DNA of 64,000 nucleotides, from positions 1,302,001 through 1,366,000 of the forward strand of contig NC_037311.1 of NCBI RefSeq assembly GCF_000143535.2, given 5' to 3'. The notes beneath the pieces were generated by a model, which saw only the letters and a list, made by a program, of their open reading frames with translations, had not been told where the DNA came from and searched no databases. This stretch comes from Botrytis cinerea B05.10. Taxonomy: Eukaryota > Ascomycota > Leotiomycetes > Helotiales > Sclerotiniaceae. The translations under genes were made by a program, and so were the position numbers. Below are positions 21,268 through 33,355 of the stretch, one piece after another (the first letter of the stretch is position 1; each line of letters opens with the position of its first letter).

Positions 21268-22803
21268 ATGGAACTTTTTGATGATATCTGGGGAGAAAAG
21301 GGATTCTTGAATCTGTCAGAAGCAGACAACGATGATGAGTTCCACAACCTGTCAACAGAAAACCTCCTCGTTCTTCCAGAAGACAACACCAAGGAAGATG
21401 AGGAGTTTTCCATGATCTATGACGAAGATCAACCCTCTGAAAACGTTTGTTTCTCATATGGGAGAAAGGAAAGAGAGCAAGAGGCAAAAACTCTGTCGGT
21501 AGTGCCAATTGTTACAGAAGTCGAGGGGAGTGTTGGGAAAATTCAATTTTCTACTGTACAAAATACTTCCTGTTTTCACTTAACTTACAAGCAGCTAATG
21601 GTCTTAAGCAGACATCACTATCTTTGGCTCAATATCCTACTGTTGCTTCCTCTGGCATGTCACCACGATATGAACAGAATAATTCCACCTATGCAACATC
21701 ATCGCCCCCTTTCAACATATTCACCGATACCATAAGACAACCAACTGTGCCCGAACGATCTTCTTCTTTATCGTTCTCTGGATTATTAGCTAGGGACAAT
21801 AGGCATGAATACAAGCACAGGAAGAAGGTTCCATCTTCTACAATGAAATCGAGAACTTCCTACCCTGGCAGAGAGAAAAATAGCATTGATAAAATAATTG
21901 AAGAGTACCATAAGAAACATGCTGGAAAGTTGGGAGTCGGGCACGCCAATCCAAAACCACTAGCTTCTAAAGTCATTCAGAAGAAGCCAACTAGACGAAA
22001 GGGTCATAAATATTCAAGAAGTTGGGAAGGACATGTGGTAGAATGCCAAGATCAACGCAGTGGATCAAGAACATCTGAAACCCCTGAGGGATATCAGTTT
22101 GATTTTGATGAAAAAGCTCAGTTCCAGATGGCTGAAGAGGAAGATTCTTTCCAACAAGTGGGCCAAGCACAAAAACAGCATAAGAGTGTAAATTCTTTCC
22201 AGCAGATGGGTCAAATGGGACAGAAATCTCCAAAAACAACATCTTTCCAGCAAATGGGCCAGGCAATGGATAACCTATTCACGCAGGAAGTGCAACAGTT
22301 CAATTACAATTACCAATCCCTTCTGTCACCTCCAAGCATAAATGCCCAACAGCCAAGCCTTTCTTTCCAGCAACTGGGCCATACATATTATGATTGGAAC
22401 TCATATCCCTTCAACTATACATCAGTTCTTGATGAACCCCACTCGCCGTTATTCCCAGAGAGAAACTTATGGATACCTCGAGAAGCCGACAATCTACCTA
22501 ATCAGTCGCATTATGAATTTCAAATGCCTGCTGTTCAAACACAGGATTTTGAAACTCAGCAGAACACAACTGTAAGCACATATATAACTTGAGATCAGCA
22601 ATCTCGCGACGACTAACTTCTTTTAGGCGATAGATGGAAATTATACAACCGCACTTCCTTTGTCTCTACACGAATCTTTCGGGTCTGAAAGAAGAAGTGG
22701 CCCATCCTCCGAGTCATCATGGGCCAGCCCTTCGTTTTCTCCATGGCAACCACAAACCGACTACACACATAGGCCAGAAAATATGCAAGGATGGGAAATA
22801 TAG
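21268..22803 (+). CDS. Orphan-array protein P10, SFQQ-repeat protein
   Basis: Exon 1 starts at ATG 21268; the frame changes across an intron lying between 21530 and 21611 whose exact borders I cannot settle (candidates are a GTGTTG donor at 21530 with acceptor ending 21591, or GTACAA at 21556 with acceptor ending 21608 or 21611). Exon 2 runs to 22571 and exon 3 is 22627..22803 (GTAAGC donor, phase 0). About 475-490 aa, unrecognised. The N-terminus is acidic. The middle is basic (KPTRRKGHKYSRSW). Then come four copies of S-F-Q-Q-(M/V/L)-G-(Q/H). The C-terminus is Ser/Pro/Trp-rich and lacks the LRYC motif. Probably a disordered, glutamine-rich protein. Function unknown. Confidence 0.6.
22145..22380 (+). 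repeat. Four SFQQxGQ-type repeats in P10
   Basis: Four copies of the seven-residue unit S-F-Q-Q-(M/V/L)-G-(Q/H); codons TCTTTCCAGCAGATGGG-like are nearly identical in the central copies. Confidence 0.8.
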
Positions 22804-25800
22804 TTCATCTAACGTGGATGGCAGGTAGTCATCAATACAAGAAGACGAGATTTCTCAGAGAAGTTCTCGGATTTCAATCCAGGTCCAAATGTTACGCCAC
22901 CAAGTTGTTTTCACCTTATCTACCAATACACAGCAGCCGACCAGATATCTCCAACCAAATTTCGTATTAGGAGTATCTTAGAAAAACAGGCAGCAGAAAA
23001 AAAGTTCCGGTCAGATGGGGTCAGATTCACGTCTTTCTCATTCCTTTTGATGACACCAGAAGACCTTTAGTGGTACCTTACGGTCATATTGCGTTGCTAC
23101 TTCCAATTCGATGATTTGAAGTTTTACCGAGATTTCTGGTATGATATACTCTCGTGAAGTAAGGAATCGCGAGTTCTGGTTTATTGCTAGATGGAAGAGA
23201 CCCCGCAGTCTTGAGGCCGGATTCCTGACATTTCAAGTAGATAGCGTTCTCAACCTTTCTGTAAATATTTCTCTGTAGAAGATGAAGCAAACTTGCGAAT
23301 TTGCCTGCATACAGAATAAAGAAATGCTTCCATGATGAATTGTAGACCAAATTTACAAACTTTTTGACCGAGATTGGTGACGCCGATTGTGTAAAGTGTT
23401 CTCCAAGATAGATCAAAAATATTGCAAGATGGTGAACATCGATGTTTCCCGTCGTAAATATGGGGTACATGCAAGTTGCATCGAGCATATTGTAAACTTC
23501 CCCTAAATTAAACGTATCTGAAGTGGACTATTCTCTGATAGTGATCCATGTGACCACGTGATTATACAATAGTAATTATTCTTTGTATGGCGTCACATTT
23601 ATGCATGATTTAAATTTCGAGCTTTTGATTAAGTTTTCTCATTGACGGGTTTCTTCTAACTGATAATGTAAAGAAATGTGGCTATTCATAGTGACGGAAC
23701 CTCTTCTACACAAGCTTGATTATGTATTTGCTGTATAAGAAAAGCTGTAGGGTTTCTGATTTCATATTGCCCTAATCCCCCCCTACAAAACTAATGTTCC
23801 ATGGTACTTAGATCTTTATTTGATAATACATAAGCTTTGAATTTCGAGAGAAATAACCTTGCTGTGCATCGATGTTAGTATTGAATCGCTGCCACTGGCC
23901 GTGACGGCTACTTTGTTACAAACATTCGAGAAAGGTGTCTGCATGGTTTGTGCCAAGAATTGAGCACTCGGGCGAAGCAAGACTTTATGATAAATCGTCG
24001 ATTTTGAGTCAGGGCCGTCCCATCCTCTTCTAGCTTGACCCCTTGAAGAATCAACTAATCCTCACATCCGCGATTTTGATGAACTGTTGGATGCAGAATG
24101 CGTTGGTGTTGTAACAAGCACCCGGACTTCTGCAGAACATAAATCGACGCCCGAGTACACTAGCTTCTGCCCACTCACATCAGGTAGCCTGGGTTAGTTC
24201 TACCCTGTCGCTTCTATCGCTATGTATTGGAAAAATTGTTTTGATAAAATGAGACCGAACGAGAAATACTAGGCGTTTGTTTACGTGCCAGCGACCGTTT
24301 ACAGAAATACGGAAGAGGATTTCGGAAGAGGATTTTGGAAGAGGGTTTCAGACGTGCAACAAAATGAAGACAATGTGGCATGGCGAACTATTGATACCGC
24401 AAGAAAAAGTGCTGATTTCCGTGAAAACGCTAAGATCTAGAAGAAATGACAAATAGAGTTGCTTGGTATATTCAAAACCTCTTTACATAATTTGATTTTT
24501 TTCGTATCAGATCCAGATTTGATAGCCTCGCAACGTTAGCGAGTGTAGGCAAGTAAACAGAGAGAATCGCGAACGAAGCATGACCTCATTCATCTAAATT
24601 TCTATTCCGAAGAGCCAGAATTTCACGAAAGATTTCCAACACAAATTAATCTCCTTGCATTAAGGTCCACCGGGTTGAAAACAGCTGCAGATACTAAAGA
24701 AATATAGGCGCACTCTCCACAAGAATTATCTTCATCTTCAAAACATAAAATCGATTAGTCATTCTCGATTAATAAAGAATAAAACCCTTCTATGGAGATA
24801 ATTAACCTTGAGACCAATCATTCTATGACCGCAACAATATTCGACAATCTCAAGTTTCTGTTTTTCCTTAGCGAGAGAACAAAGGGGGCCCGGATATTCG
24901 TGTTTTTAAATTTCGAAGGCCGGATTTTTCAGACACCATTCACATGAATCGTGTCAAAATCCAGATATTCACTTCGTTGCTCGATTAGATATAATATACA
25001 TCGCATACAGCTTAATCTAAGGAAACAGATGGTGTATGGGTACCAAAAGACCAAAGTCAAAATGTTCAATTTACTCTGCTATTTTCAATTAAATGAATTG
25101 CACTATCATCAAAAAACTATCATATCAACCATCGATATGAAAAATCTATATCTCAACACCCTTACTGATCAGACAATATAGAATGATCACTTTCCAATCA
25201 AGTGTTACGCGCGCACCAGTAGCCCGCCTAGATAACTGACTAGCTGTAAGCTTGAAGTGAGTGGCATCAATATGTATCAATCAGTAATCTAGATCCACTC
25301 CGACAATAGCATTTCTGTCCAAAAATACAACAATACCCTTTTATCGGCATTCAGGAGCCAGTTTAAAATCTTCTATAAAAGTCATCGAGTATTTCATCGG
25401 CCATTAATATTCACATCGACTGCTTGACCGCGTCAACCATCAATAAATACGCTAAAGCGGCAAAAGTCAACATATCAAAATGAGCAATGCCGAATTCTAT
25501 AATAAAAACCCAGATGTTCAATGCTATGCGAAAGATGAAAGTTTATAAAAAAGTGAGGTGGTTGGTAAACGATCGAGACGATACGATCTAGTAATGTTTA
25601 GCGAGAACCTTCAAATCAGACTTTTTGCAAACCTCCCACCCGATGTTTGATAGGTGATGAGCTTTGCTGTGCGAAAGTAAAATTTGTTTCTGTGATAGCA
25701 TTTGGTTAGTCTTGTTTTTAGTATTGATTCTCCAAGCACGCCTCTGTGTGGTTCATGCATAAGTAAAAATTTACACCTTGAGAATCCCAGCAAGCCAGAA

Positions 25801-26149
25801 TATATAAATGTGTCATGTTTTGCATAAGACATAAACACTAATCAAAAAATAGAAGTATGAAAAGACTATCCTCGTTAATAAATACATTCTATTAAAATAC
25901 CGCCAATTAAATGATTTATGATGCTATAGATCTTTAAATATAGATAGTATAAGTCTCGAGGACAATTGCGCCATTTGCTTCTTTCCATTTCTATCCATCC
26001 ACATTATATTAGTATGTTTATACAGTAGTAGTACCGAGAACGCCGTCATAATTTATGCAAGAGATGACCCCCCCCCTCTCCTAGCTGTTCTCATAGATGC
26101 CTGTCGCCTTAATTTTGTCATATATACTCGAACAGTCTTCGACCCCTGC
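22804..26149. other. AT-rich gene-poor interval, 3.3 kb
   Basis: No gene supported on either strand. Sequence is AT-rich with many stops in all frames. Near 24311-24350 there is a short imperfect repeat of GGAAGAGGATTT. A 76-codon frame at 24951..25181 has a phrase resembling the D-M-K-x-x-x-L-N stretch of copia-type reverse transcriptases, too short to call. A decayed transposon or a heterochromatic spacer would fit, but neither is shown. Confidence 0.5.
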
Positions 26150-28431
26150 TCACAGGGTAAGGTCACTGTCACTTTGATTTTGACAACTCTCTGCAAAATC
26201 TCGACTCTCAAAAATACCGGACCTCTCTACGCCATCCCAAACTCCTACTCGTTCACATCCAAGCGGAACACGACAGTTGCTTCGGTCCGGTGCTGAACAC
26301 GTCTTCCAAATCACTTCCTTGACCTCTCGGCCTACCTTTTCAAGGACGTCCACGGCCCACTATCGAATTTATATGTTAGTTTAGGCTACAAATAATATGA
26401 AAGACAATGTACGCTATCAGGTGAAAATAAATGAAAAGTGAGGAAATCGTGGGGAGTACATACGATAACATCCAAATGCTCATACTCCTCTATCACCTTC
26501 TGATGCACGATCTTCAGACACGGTTCTCTTCCTTTTTCAAATCTCTGGAGTAGCTTTCTTCCATCGACCAAATCGTCGGATCCCGACACCCATAATGCAA
26601 ACGGGGGTACCTGCTCATTGTACCAAGCTCTACTCCTCTTAGGTTCTCTCTTTCCTTCATTCTCCAATGTCTCTAATCTGTCCTCCTCATCTTCCTGCAT
26701 ACTCTCCTCTTTCGTTGATAATATACACCCGTGCTTTGCAAAGCCATCCATCCCTAGCCACCACCGCATACTCTCCGCACTTACATACACAGGAGCGAAT
26801 TGAAAACATCGATCTCGGGTTCCTTTATCCCATCTAGCATCACTCCATCTGAACAAAAGGTGGAATACATGATATCCTAGAGTACCAAAAATCTTTCCTG
26901 GAATAATCTTATGGAAGACCATCATATACGGAAGAAAAGCATGAATGCCAAAGATGATGCGAAAGAACGAAGGAGAAATCAGGCGCACGAATTTGAAATA
27001 ACCCTTGTCGATAAGCGGTCCCGCATATGCGGCTGGGGCCAATGCACAAAATACGCTGATTTTTTCACCCAGTTCAGGCCGTTGCTCTTTTGCGAGCGCG
27101 ACAAATGTTTGAGTTGTCCCTTGAGAGTGACCAATGAGGGCTAGTTTGGGGAAGCCAGTTTCGGATAAAACCCGAGAGGTAAGTGCTGGCAAATCCAGAA
27201 CACCCATCTGTCGAATATTCCAAGACCACATGCGAGGATCAGCATAGTCAAGAAGTGTATGTTCTGGCGTGAATCCGCATCGATTGTTGCCGAGCCAAAC
27301 GTCATAGCCTTGTTTGCATAGATAGAATGCCAGGGAGTGGTCATCATTGGTACAATAAGCACCAGATGATTGCAAGAGACCGTGAATCATTAGGACGGGA
27401 TACTTTGATTGGCGATTATGATCTGAAGAAAGTGGTCGACTTGGGCCCCGACCAGTGAACAATTCTGGGCCCCGAGCCGCTCGTTGCTCCGCCGTCATGG
27501 GCGTATATTCGCTTGGGTCGTATACATGCCAAAGGACAATGACAAATCCATCTTCTGTCTGAACTTTTAGTTCCTCGACGTCTAGTCCCACCCTTCGTGC
27601 ATAATATCCCACATCGCAAACCAGCGGATCTTTACCTCCCTCCGTTGGTACGAAATCCCCTTGCCCCGCATCATCTTCAATATCATTCACTTTTTCCTTG
27701 GATAATTTTTGGCGGTTCTTCTTCTTCCAACGATTTTCCTCTTCTTGCCTCTTCCTTTTTCGTAATTTCTCTTCTTCGTAGAATACCCGCCCTTGCCATG
27801 GATCCCTGAATGTAGCCTTACACCATAAATAACTAAAAATAGCTGGCACAGTCATAACTCCCGCTCCCATCATAATAGTTACCAGAACTGCACAGGTAAT
27901 GAAAAAACTAGTAGTCCTGAATGTCCAACATTGTAAATTTCTTGTGAATGACGACGGGCCGTATAGCGGCAGAGGTGGGAATAAAGGATGTGTTTGCGAG
28001 GGTGGCATAGTCTTCTGAAGAGAGCCTTGGCCTGTTGTTTGCCCGTCGTTCCCTCCAACATCATGCGAATCTTTCGCTTTCTCGCCCGCTGCCAATCGAT
28101 TCTCTTCGCCTACGATCTCTTCTGACCGTTCGACTTCACTAATCATGTTACCACCAACTCCTCTCGCCTGCCTCCTGAGTCCATTCAATCTCTCAGATTC
28201 CTCCAACGGAGGCCCAGGCAATCGACCTCCACCCTCCGTAACAACCACTGTATCTCTTGCCGTCAGATAGTCCGCTCTCATCGCTGTTCCAGCGCCATCA
28301 TGATCGTCCTCAGGGTCGACATGAGAGAGCTTCGCAGCCTGGTCCGCATAGGCGGATTCGGGTTCCGGTTCGTTAGGCATGGCAGAATATCGTACGTACT
28401 CGAATTTCTTCGAATTGAACCTCGAAGTCAT
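26150..28431 (-). CDS. Membrane-anchored sterol esterase / triacylglycerol lipase
   Basis: Alpha/beta-hydrolase of the acid lipase/steryl ester hydrolase family (yeast YEH1/YEH2/TGL1 type), expected to hydrolyse sterol esters or acylglycerols at lipid droplets or a membrane. Two exons on the minus strand: 28431..26464 and 26359..26150, intron 104 nt with GTATGT donor, phase 0; 725 aa. A polar N-terminal region of about 165 residues precedes a hydrophobic segment (CAVLVTIMMGAGVMTVPAI). The lipase domain opens with the typical RRVGLDVEELKVQTEDGFV. The nucleophile elbow is GHSQG near residue 434, the acid lies in SGSDDLVDG, and the His is in EEYEHLDVI near 651. The intron falls just after the His, so the last 69 residues come from exon 2. 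Start could also be the Met 17 codons in. Confidence 0.88.
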
Positions 28432-29134
28432 TCAAATTATTGGCTCGAGTGGAGCTCTCAAAATCATGGAAATCGACGATCCTTATATCCCCTGCCCCCG
28501 TCTCTCGTAATCTACAAACACCAACTCGAACAATTCAACCTACCAATTGAAACCCAGAGATGCGAGCAATGCCTTGCAAAACAATGGAGAGAAAGGAACA
28601 GGGAATAGCAAGTCGAAACAGAGAACAGCCTCACAAACGCAAAGAGAGAAATGCTCGTGAAACAAAAGGAGGAAATGCGATACCCTTACCTTTACAATTA
28701 CAAAACGATGCGAAATTCATGTTTCTGAACCAACCGAGTACTCAATGAACCGTGCATGACCGATATGTGCATGAGTGGCTCGAGAGTTGGATAAGCAAAG
28801 TTATGTGGCGTTTGGATTGGCGTTTTGACATGTTGAAATAAAGCTTATGTTTTTGACAGGGGGTCAGTGCTCTTGGAGTTATCTCTTCGCATCGGGAGAC
28901 GTTTGGAAATCATGACAGGAATCAATTTTCAAAACCATGGAGATGTTTGAAGGGACTGAGTTCCACAACAAACAATCTGAGCATGCAAAACAGAGAACAT
29001 CATGCCCAGGAAAGACTTTGAGTGTGATTTCAGTTCGATTTTCACGGTTGAAGGCATATACTTGGCTGTCCTACATCTATTATATATTATCTTCCTCTCC
29101 GAATGCATACGCTTTTGTGTATCCTTATACATCG
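28432..29134. other. Intergenic between lipase and PEX6
   Basis: Promoter of the lipase (left end) and 3' flank of PEX6 (right end). No gene seen. Confidence 0.5.
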
Positions 29135-32100
29135 TTAATATAGATTTTCTTCATCTTCCATGCTTCCATCTTGGAACAATCCTTGCACAGATTCCTTTCC
29201 CTTTGGCTTCACTCTGATAGTACCATTAAGTTGTTCGTCGTCAGTGCCATTATAATAACCATCCTCAGCGTTCTCATCCCAGTCACCCATATCTTTGGCC
29301 TTTCCTTTGCCTTTGACATCTGCCCTCCCTTTTCCCTTTCCTTTCCTCGAGCTCCTTGAGCTACTCGATGAGCTGGGTCTTTGCGCGGCTTTGTCTTTAT
29401 CTTTATTGCCTTCAAATTGGCCTCTAACTCTCGCATAGTGCTCCAATTCTCCAGCACTAACACTAGGAACCAATTCCCTTCCTGCAGCTTCGAAATCTTC
29501 CTCTTGTACGACTACGCGAAGATCATCTTCTTTTGCGTAGTGGTCAAACCAGTAAGCGGTTGAAACCTTTCCTTTACCCTCGCTTCCGCGTTCGGAGTTA
29601 AGTTTGGCGAGATGTGAATCCACGTAGGATGCTTGGCGAGTCACAGCTTTAAGCATAGCATCCGAACAAAGTGCATAAAAGTCGGCACCTGTATATGTAA
29701 AAGGAAGCGTAGAAGCAACACGAGCAAGAGATAGCGTAGGAGCAAGTGTGAACCTGTCTGAGTTAGTGTATTTCAAGGTGAGGAAATGTTAGATAACTTA
29801 CTTTCTCGTTAAAGCTTCTAGAATAGTTTCTTGCTTCTCGTGGGTATCGCTTACTCCCAGGTACAACATCTTGTCAAATCTTCCTGGTCTCAACAAGGCT
29901 GCATCGAGAAGGTCCGGTCGATTTGTTGCACCAATGACAAAGACTCCTCCACCACCGTCGTCTCCATCGGACATGCCATCTAGCTCGGCTAATAATTGTG
30001 ATACAATACGGTCCATCACTCCACCACTGTCTCCTTGGTTACCTCTCTTGGGTGCCACAGAATCAAGCTCATCGAAGAAAACAACACAGGGTCGTGCATC
30101 ACGTGCACGCTGGAAGACTCGCCGAACATTGGCTTCGGATTCACCGATGTACATGTTCAGCAATTCTGGTCCCTTAACACTAAAGAAATTGAGACTAAAT
30201 TCCGTGGCAATGGCCTTTGCCAGTAAAGTCTTTCCGGTTCCAGGAGGACCGTAGAACAAAATGCCAGATCGTTTCTTCATGCCTTTGGCGAATAGTTCAG
30301 GTCGCTCCAGAGGCAATTGAATAGTTTCCATTACTGCTTCCTTGACATTGGACAGTCCACCAACATCATCCCAACCGACGTTTGGAATTTTAGGTGCACC
30401 AATCGCATCAGCAAAATTCTTCCTTGCAAAATCTACTGCAACATCGAAATCGACTTTGGTAAGGCAACGACCTGCTGGCCCAGCAGAAAGTAAAATATCG
30501 CGAACTGTAACAACATTTTCAGAATTTGTGGATGCAGCTGCGAGTGCTTCTATCCGAGAGTTACGCGCCACGAGAGCTCTATCCACAACATCATGCAAAT
30601 CGCCAGCTACAAGGGCAGCGGTCTTTACGGCGACGGAGCTGAAATCCACATCTGGTGCTAGAGAAATTGCTTGGTCTTCAATGATAGCACGAAGTATTCC
30701 CTCCCGCTCCCACTCATCAGGAGCAGTCATTTCGAGTTCGTGGGTGAACAAACCTCGAATACCGTCTGGGATTTTGTCTACCTCGGTTGTAGTTGCAATC
30801 ACAACCCTCGTTCCAGTTTGAATGTCTTTCAATGTAGTGACCATTCTATCGGCAGTAAGACATTCAATATGGCGTATGAGAAGTGCGCAGAAGGCGGGAC
30901 CGCAATTCATAGCTCTTTCAGCGCGTGCCTCTAGAAATCCAGCAGTTTTAACGTCGCTTCCACCGCCGCTTTCGTTGATAACATCTTTAGCATCAAGCTT
31001 GAACGTATGTAAACCAATATCTGCGCACGCATTAGCTGCTAGCGTTGCTTTTCCAATGCTACGTTGGGTGGAGACAAGAAGAATTGCAAGCGGTGGTAAG
31101 TTCAGATGCATAGCTCTAGGGCTTGTAGCCGCGGCAATCAACTCTCTCAAACGCCGCTGTAAAGTTGTGACATGTGGTTTTTTAACTTCCGGTATTGCGC
31201 TGGATTCGAGGTCAGTCTTAGAAAGTGACTTCAGACCAAGATAATACTCCCAAGAGTTCTCCATAGTTGCAGGTAATCGACTATTCTCACTACCCGATTG
31301 CATCATACGTGTGTTTGATGCGTCGATTGAGACAACGCCACCCCATATATCGTCTTCATCATTGGTATCTGAGCTATCCTTTGTCAAACCAACATAGCTT
31401 ATTCTGTACCAAGCTGCAGCAGTAGTCTTGGCCGATTTAGTTGGTTCTGCCTCAGCCAATGATGCATGTGAAAACATCTCATCGATTTCAAAGTCTTCGC
31501 CTGTTGACGATTGTAAAGTTCGCCCAAGACCTTGATCAATCGGAACGGCAATGAGATCACCCTTCCTTATGATTCTCCTCTTTTGAGAGAAATACTTTTT
31601 CAGTCCAGCAAAGAGAGCGTTTTGCAAAGTGCGCTCATTTGAAGCAGGTGTTGAAATCTTCATGAGAGTTAAATCTTTTGCTATGGGGGGATTCGAAAAG
31701 CTATTGATCTTAGCTAATGGTGTCTTCAATATTTGCGGCGATCGTTTCAGAGGTGCAATGCGACAGTATGATGTGTTTTCCAAGTTCGCAAGAAGTAGAG
31801 GAGACATATAAGCCAGTGGGCTTGCTGGTTTTTGGACTTGTGATTCAAAGAACGACAACCTTCGGCCCTCCTGTTTGCTACGTGGTATTTTGGTCATGGG
31901 GCGATGTGAATAGCTTTCGGGTAGACCAAAAACTTTCACAGGTCGCCAGGGCTTCTCCTCCTCTACATCTCCAAAGCTCCCCAGTCCCCAAAGCCCAACG
32001 CCATTGGCAGGTGGTTCTGCAGCTGCTTCTAACCGCACCCAGTCTCCTGAGAAACATCCGATTTTAGTTAGAGAATTAATATCAACGAATATTCTTGCCT

Positions 32101-33355
32101 CCTCGTCATCATCACTATTAGGCTTTGGGTGCAGCATTTCGTCAGAGAGCGGTCTTGCTAATCCTTGCGTTTTGAACAATCTTCCACTTTGTCCACCTGC
32201 ACGAGTAGTCGCGGTAAAAGAGGAGAATACAGAGCCGGGGGTAGCAATACCGGTTGCTCTTCGTCCGCCTGGAATAACCGTCTGGGGAGATCCGGGCTGT
32301 ATCGTCGAGATTCCGCTGGCATTATGAGATGGTAATACGGGTACTTGAAGAGAAATCATATCTTCCATGGAGTCATCCGAAAGACTGTCATTGTCGGCAC
32401 TACTTTCAATCTCGGTGTCTGTTTCTGTAACATAATCAGATTCGCCTTCAAAAGCAGTATCGGTCTTGTATCTGTCCTCCGCAGCGGAATAGAATTGGTC
32501 ATTACTTGTATCCTCGTCCTCTTCCGTCACTTGGTTCAACCCTCCATTTAATGGGATGACTGTGTGTTTCCGTGAACCTTTTGCATAGTGTCCAGTCTGG
32601 GTGACGATTATTTTGGTTTTAGGTGACAGTAGTCCTTGTCCTACAGGCTCGCTAAGGGTGACTTTTGCTGGAGGGGGAGGAACGTGGGTGATTGGATGAG
32701 GTTGTAAAGGTAATTGAACATAATCTCCCGTGTGCACAACTCTCAGCGATCTTAAGGCTTCTCGAATTGCCTTGGTCAGTTTATCCTCAGGTCTTGTTCC
32801 ATTGCTAAGTGACTTTGTATGCCCATTCATCTGTGGATGTTCTCCGTGAAATGTCCCTTCTCCATTTTCTAATCTCTTCGCAGATTCCGCCTCGATCGTA
32901 ACAAACACTGTCTCTAAGGGTAAAGGTACTATGTCTAGGACGCGTATCTCAATTCCGCTTCGACTGTTGCTCGATAATTTGGAAGGCGCGACCCTCTGCA
33001 AAGTTTCCGCGAATGCTTGTAAAGTTGGGTTTTCGGGTGAGAATTGCACAGTGGAAGTTGCCAAATTGTTCGAGGACCGAACAGGAACAACAGTCCACGT
33101 CGAGTCTTCAACTGCTGTCGAGGGGCTACAAGGAGAGATCGCAATGTAATGAACGGTATCATCAGGTACACCGCTCTGTCCTAGACACAGATCTTTTGCC
33201 AAATCCCCAGATATGATTCCGATATCCCCTTTCACATGCTCATCCAGAATCAATCTCGCAGAGATGGCCGGTTTGTTCTGATGTCTTCTTTTCCGTTTCT
33301 TATTTTTCAACGGGAGCCCCATTGCACTGCTCGAAGAGCTTGTTGCGATTGACAT
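29135..33355 (-). CDS. PEX6: Peroxisomal biogenesis AAA ATPase Pex6
   Basis: Pex6 forms a hetero-hexamer with Pex1 and pulls the receptor Pex5 out of the peroxisomal membrane for reuse. Two exons on the minus strand: 33355..29802 and 29753..29135, intron 48 nt (GTAAGT donor), phase 2; 1390 aa, long but normal for filamentous fungi. The basic start (KNKKRKRRHQNKPAISARLIL) and two N-terminal domains lead to a degenerate D1 ATPase with a broken Walker A (STQRSIGKAT). The D2 ATPase is intact: GPPGTGKT near residue 1035, then FFSVKGPELLNMYIGESE, Walker B FFDELDS, and GATNRPDLLDAALLRPGRFDK. The intron lies just after D2 begins its lid. The tail is basic, Lys/Gly-rich and low-complexity. Very confident. 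Confidence 0.96.

Noticed and set aside
24951..25181. Possible copia reverse-transcriptase fragment (DMKxLYLN phrase)
   Set aside because: Only a few residues match and no YxDD or integrase remnants were seen; kept only as a faint hint.
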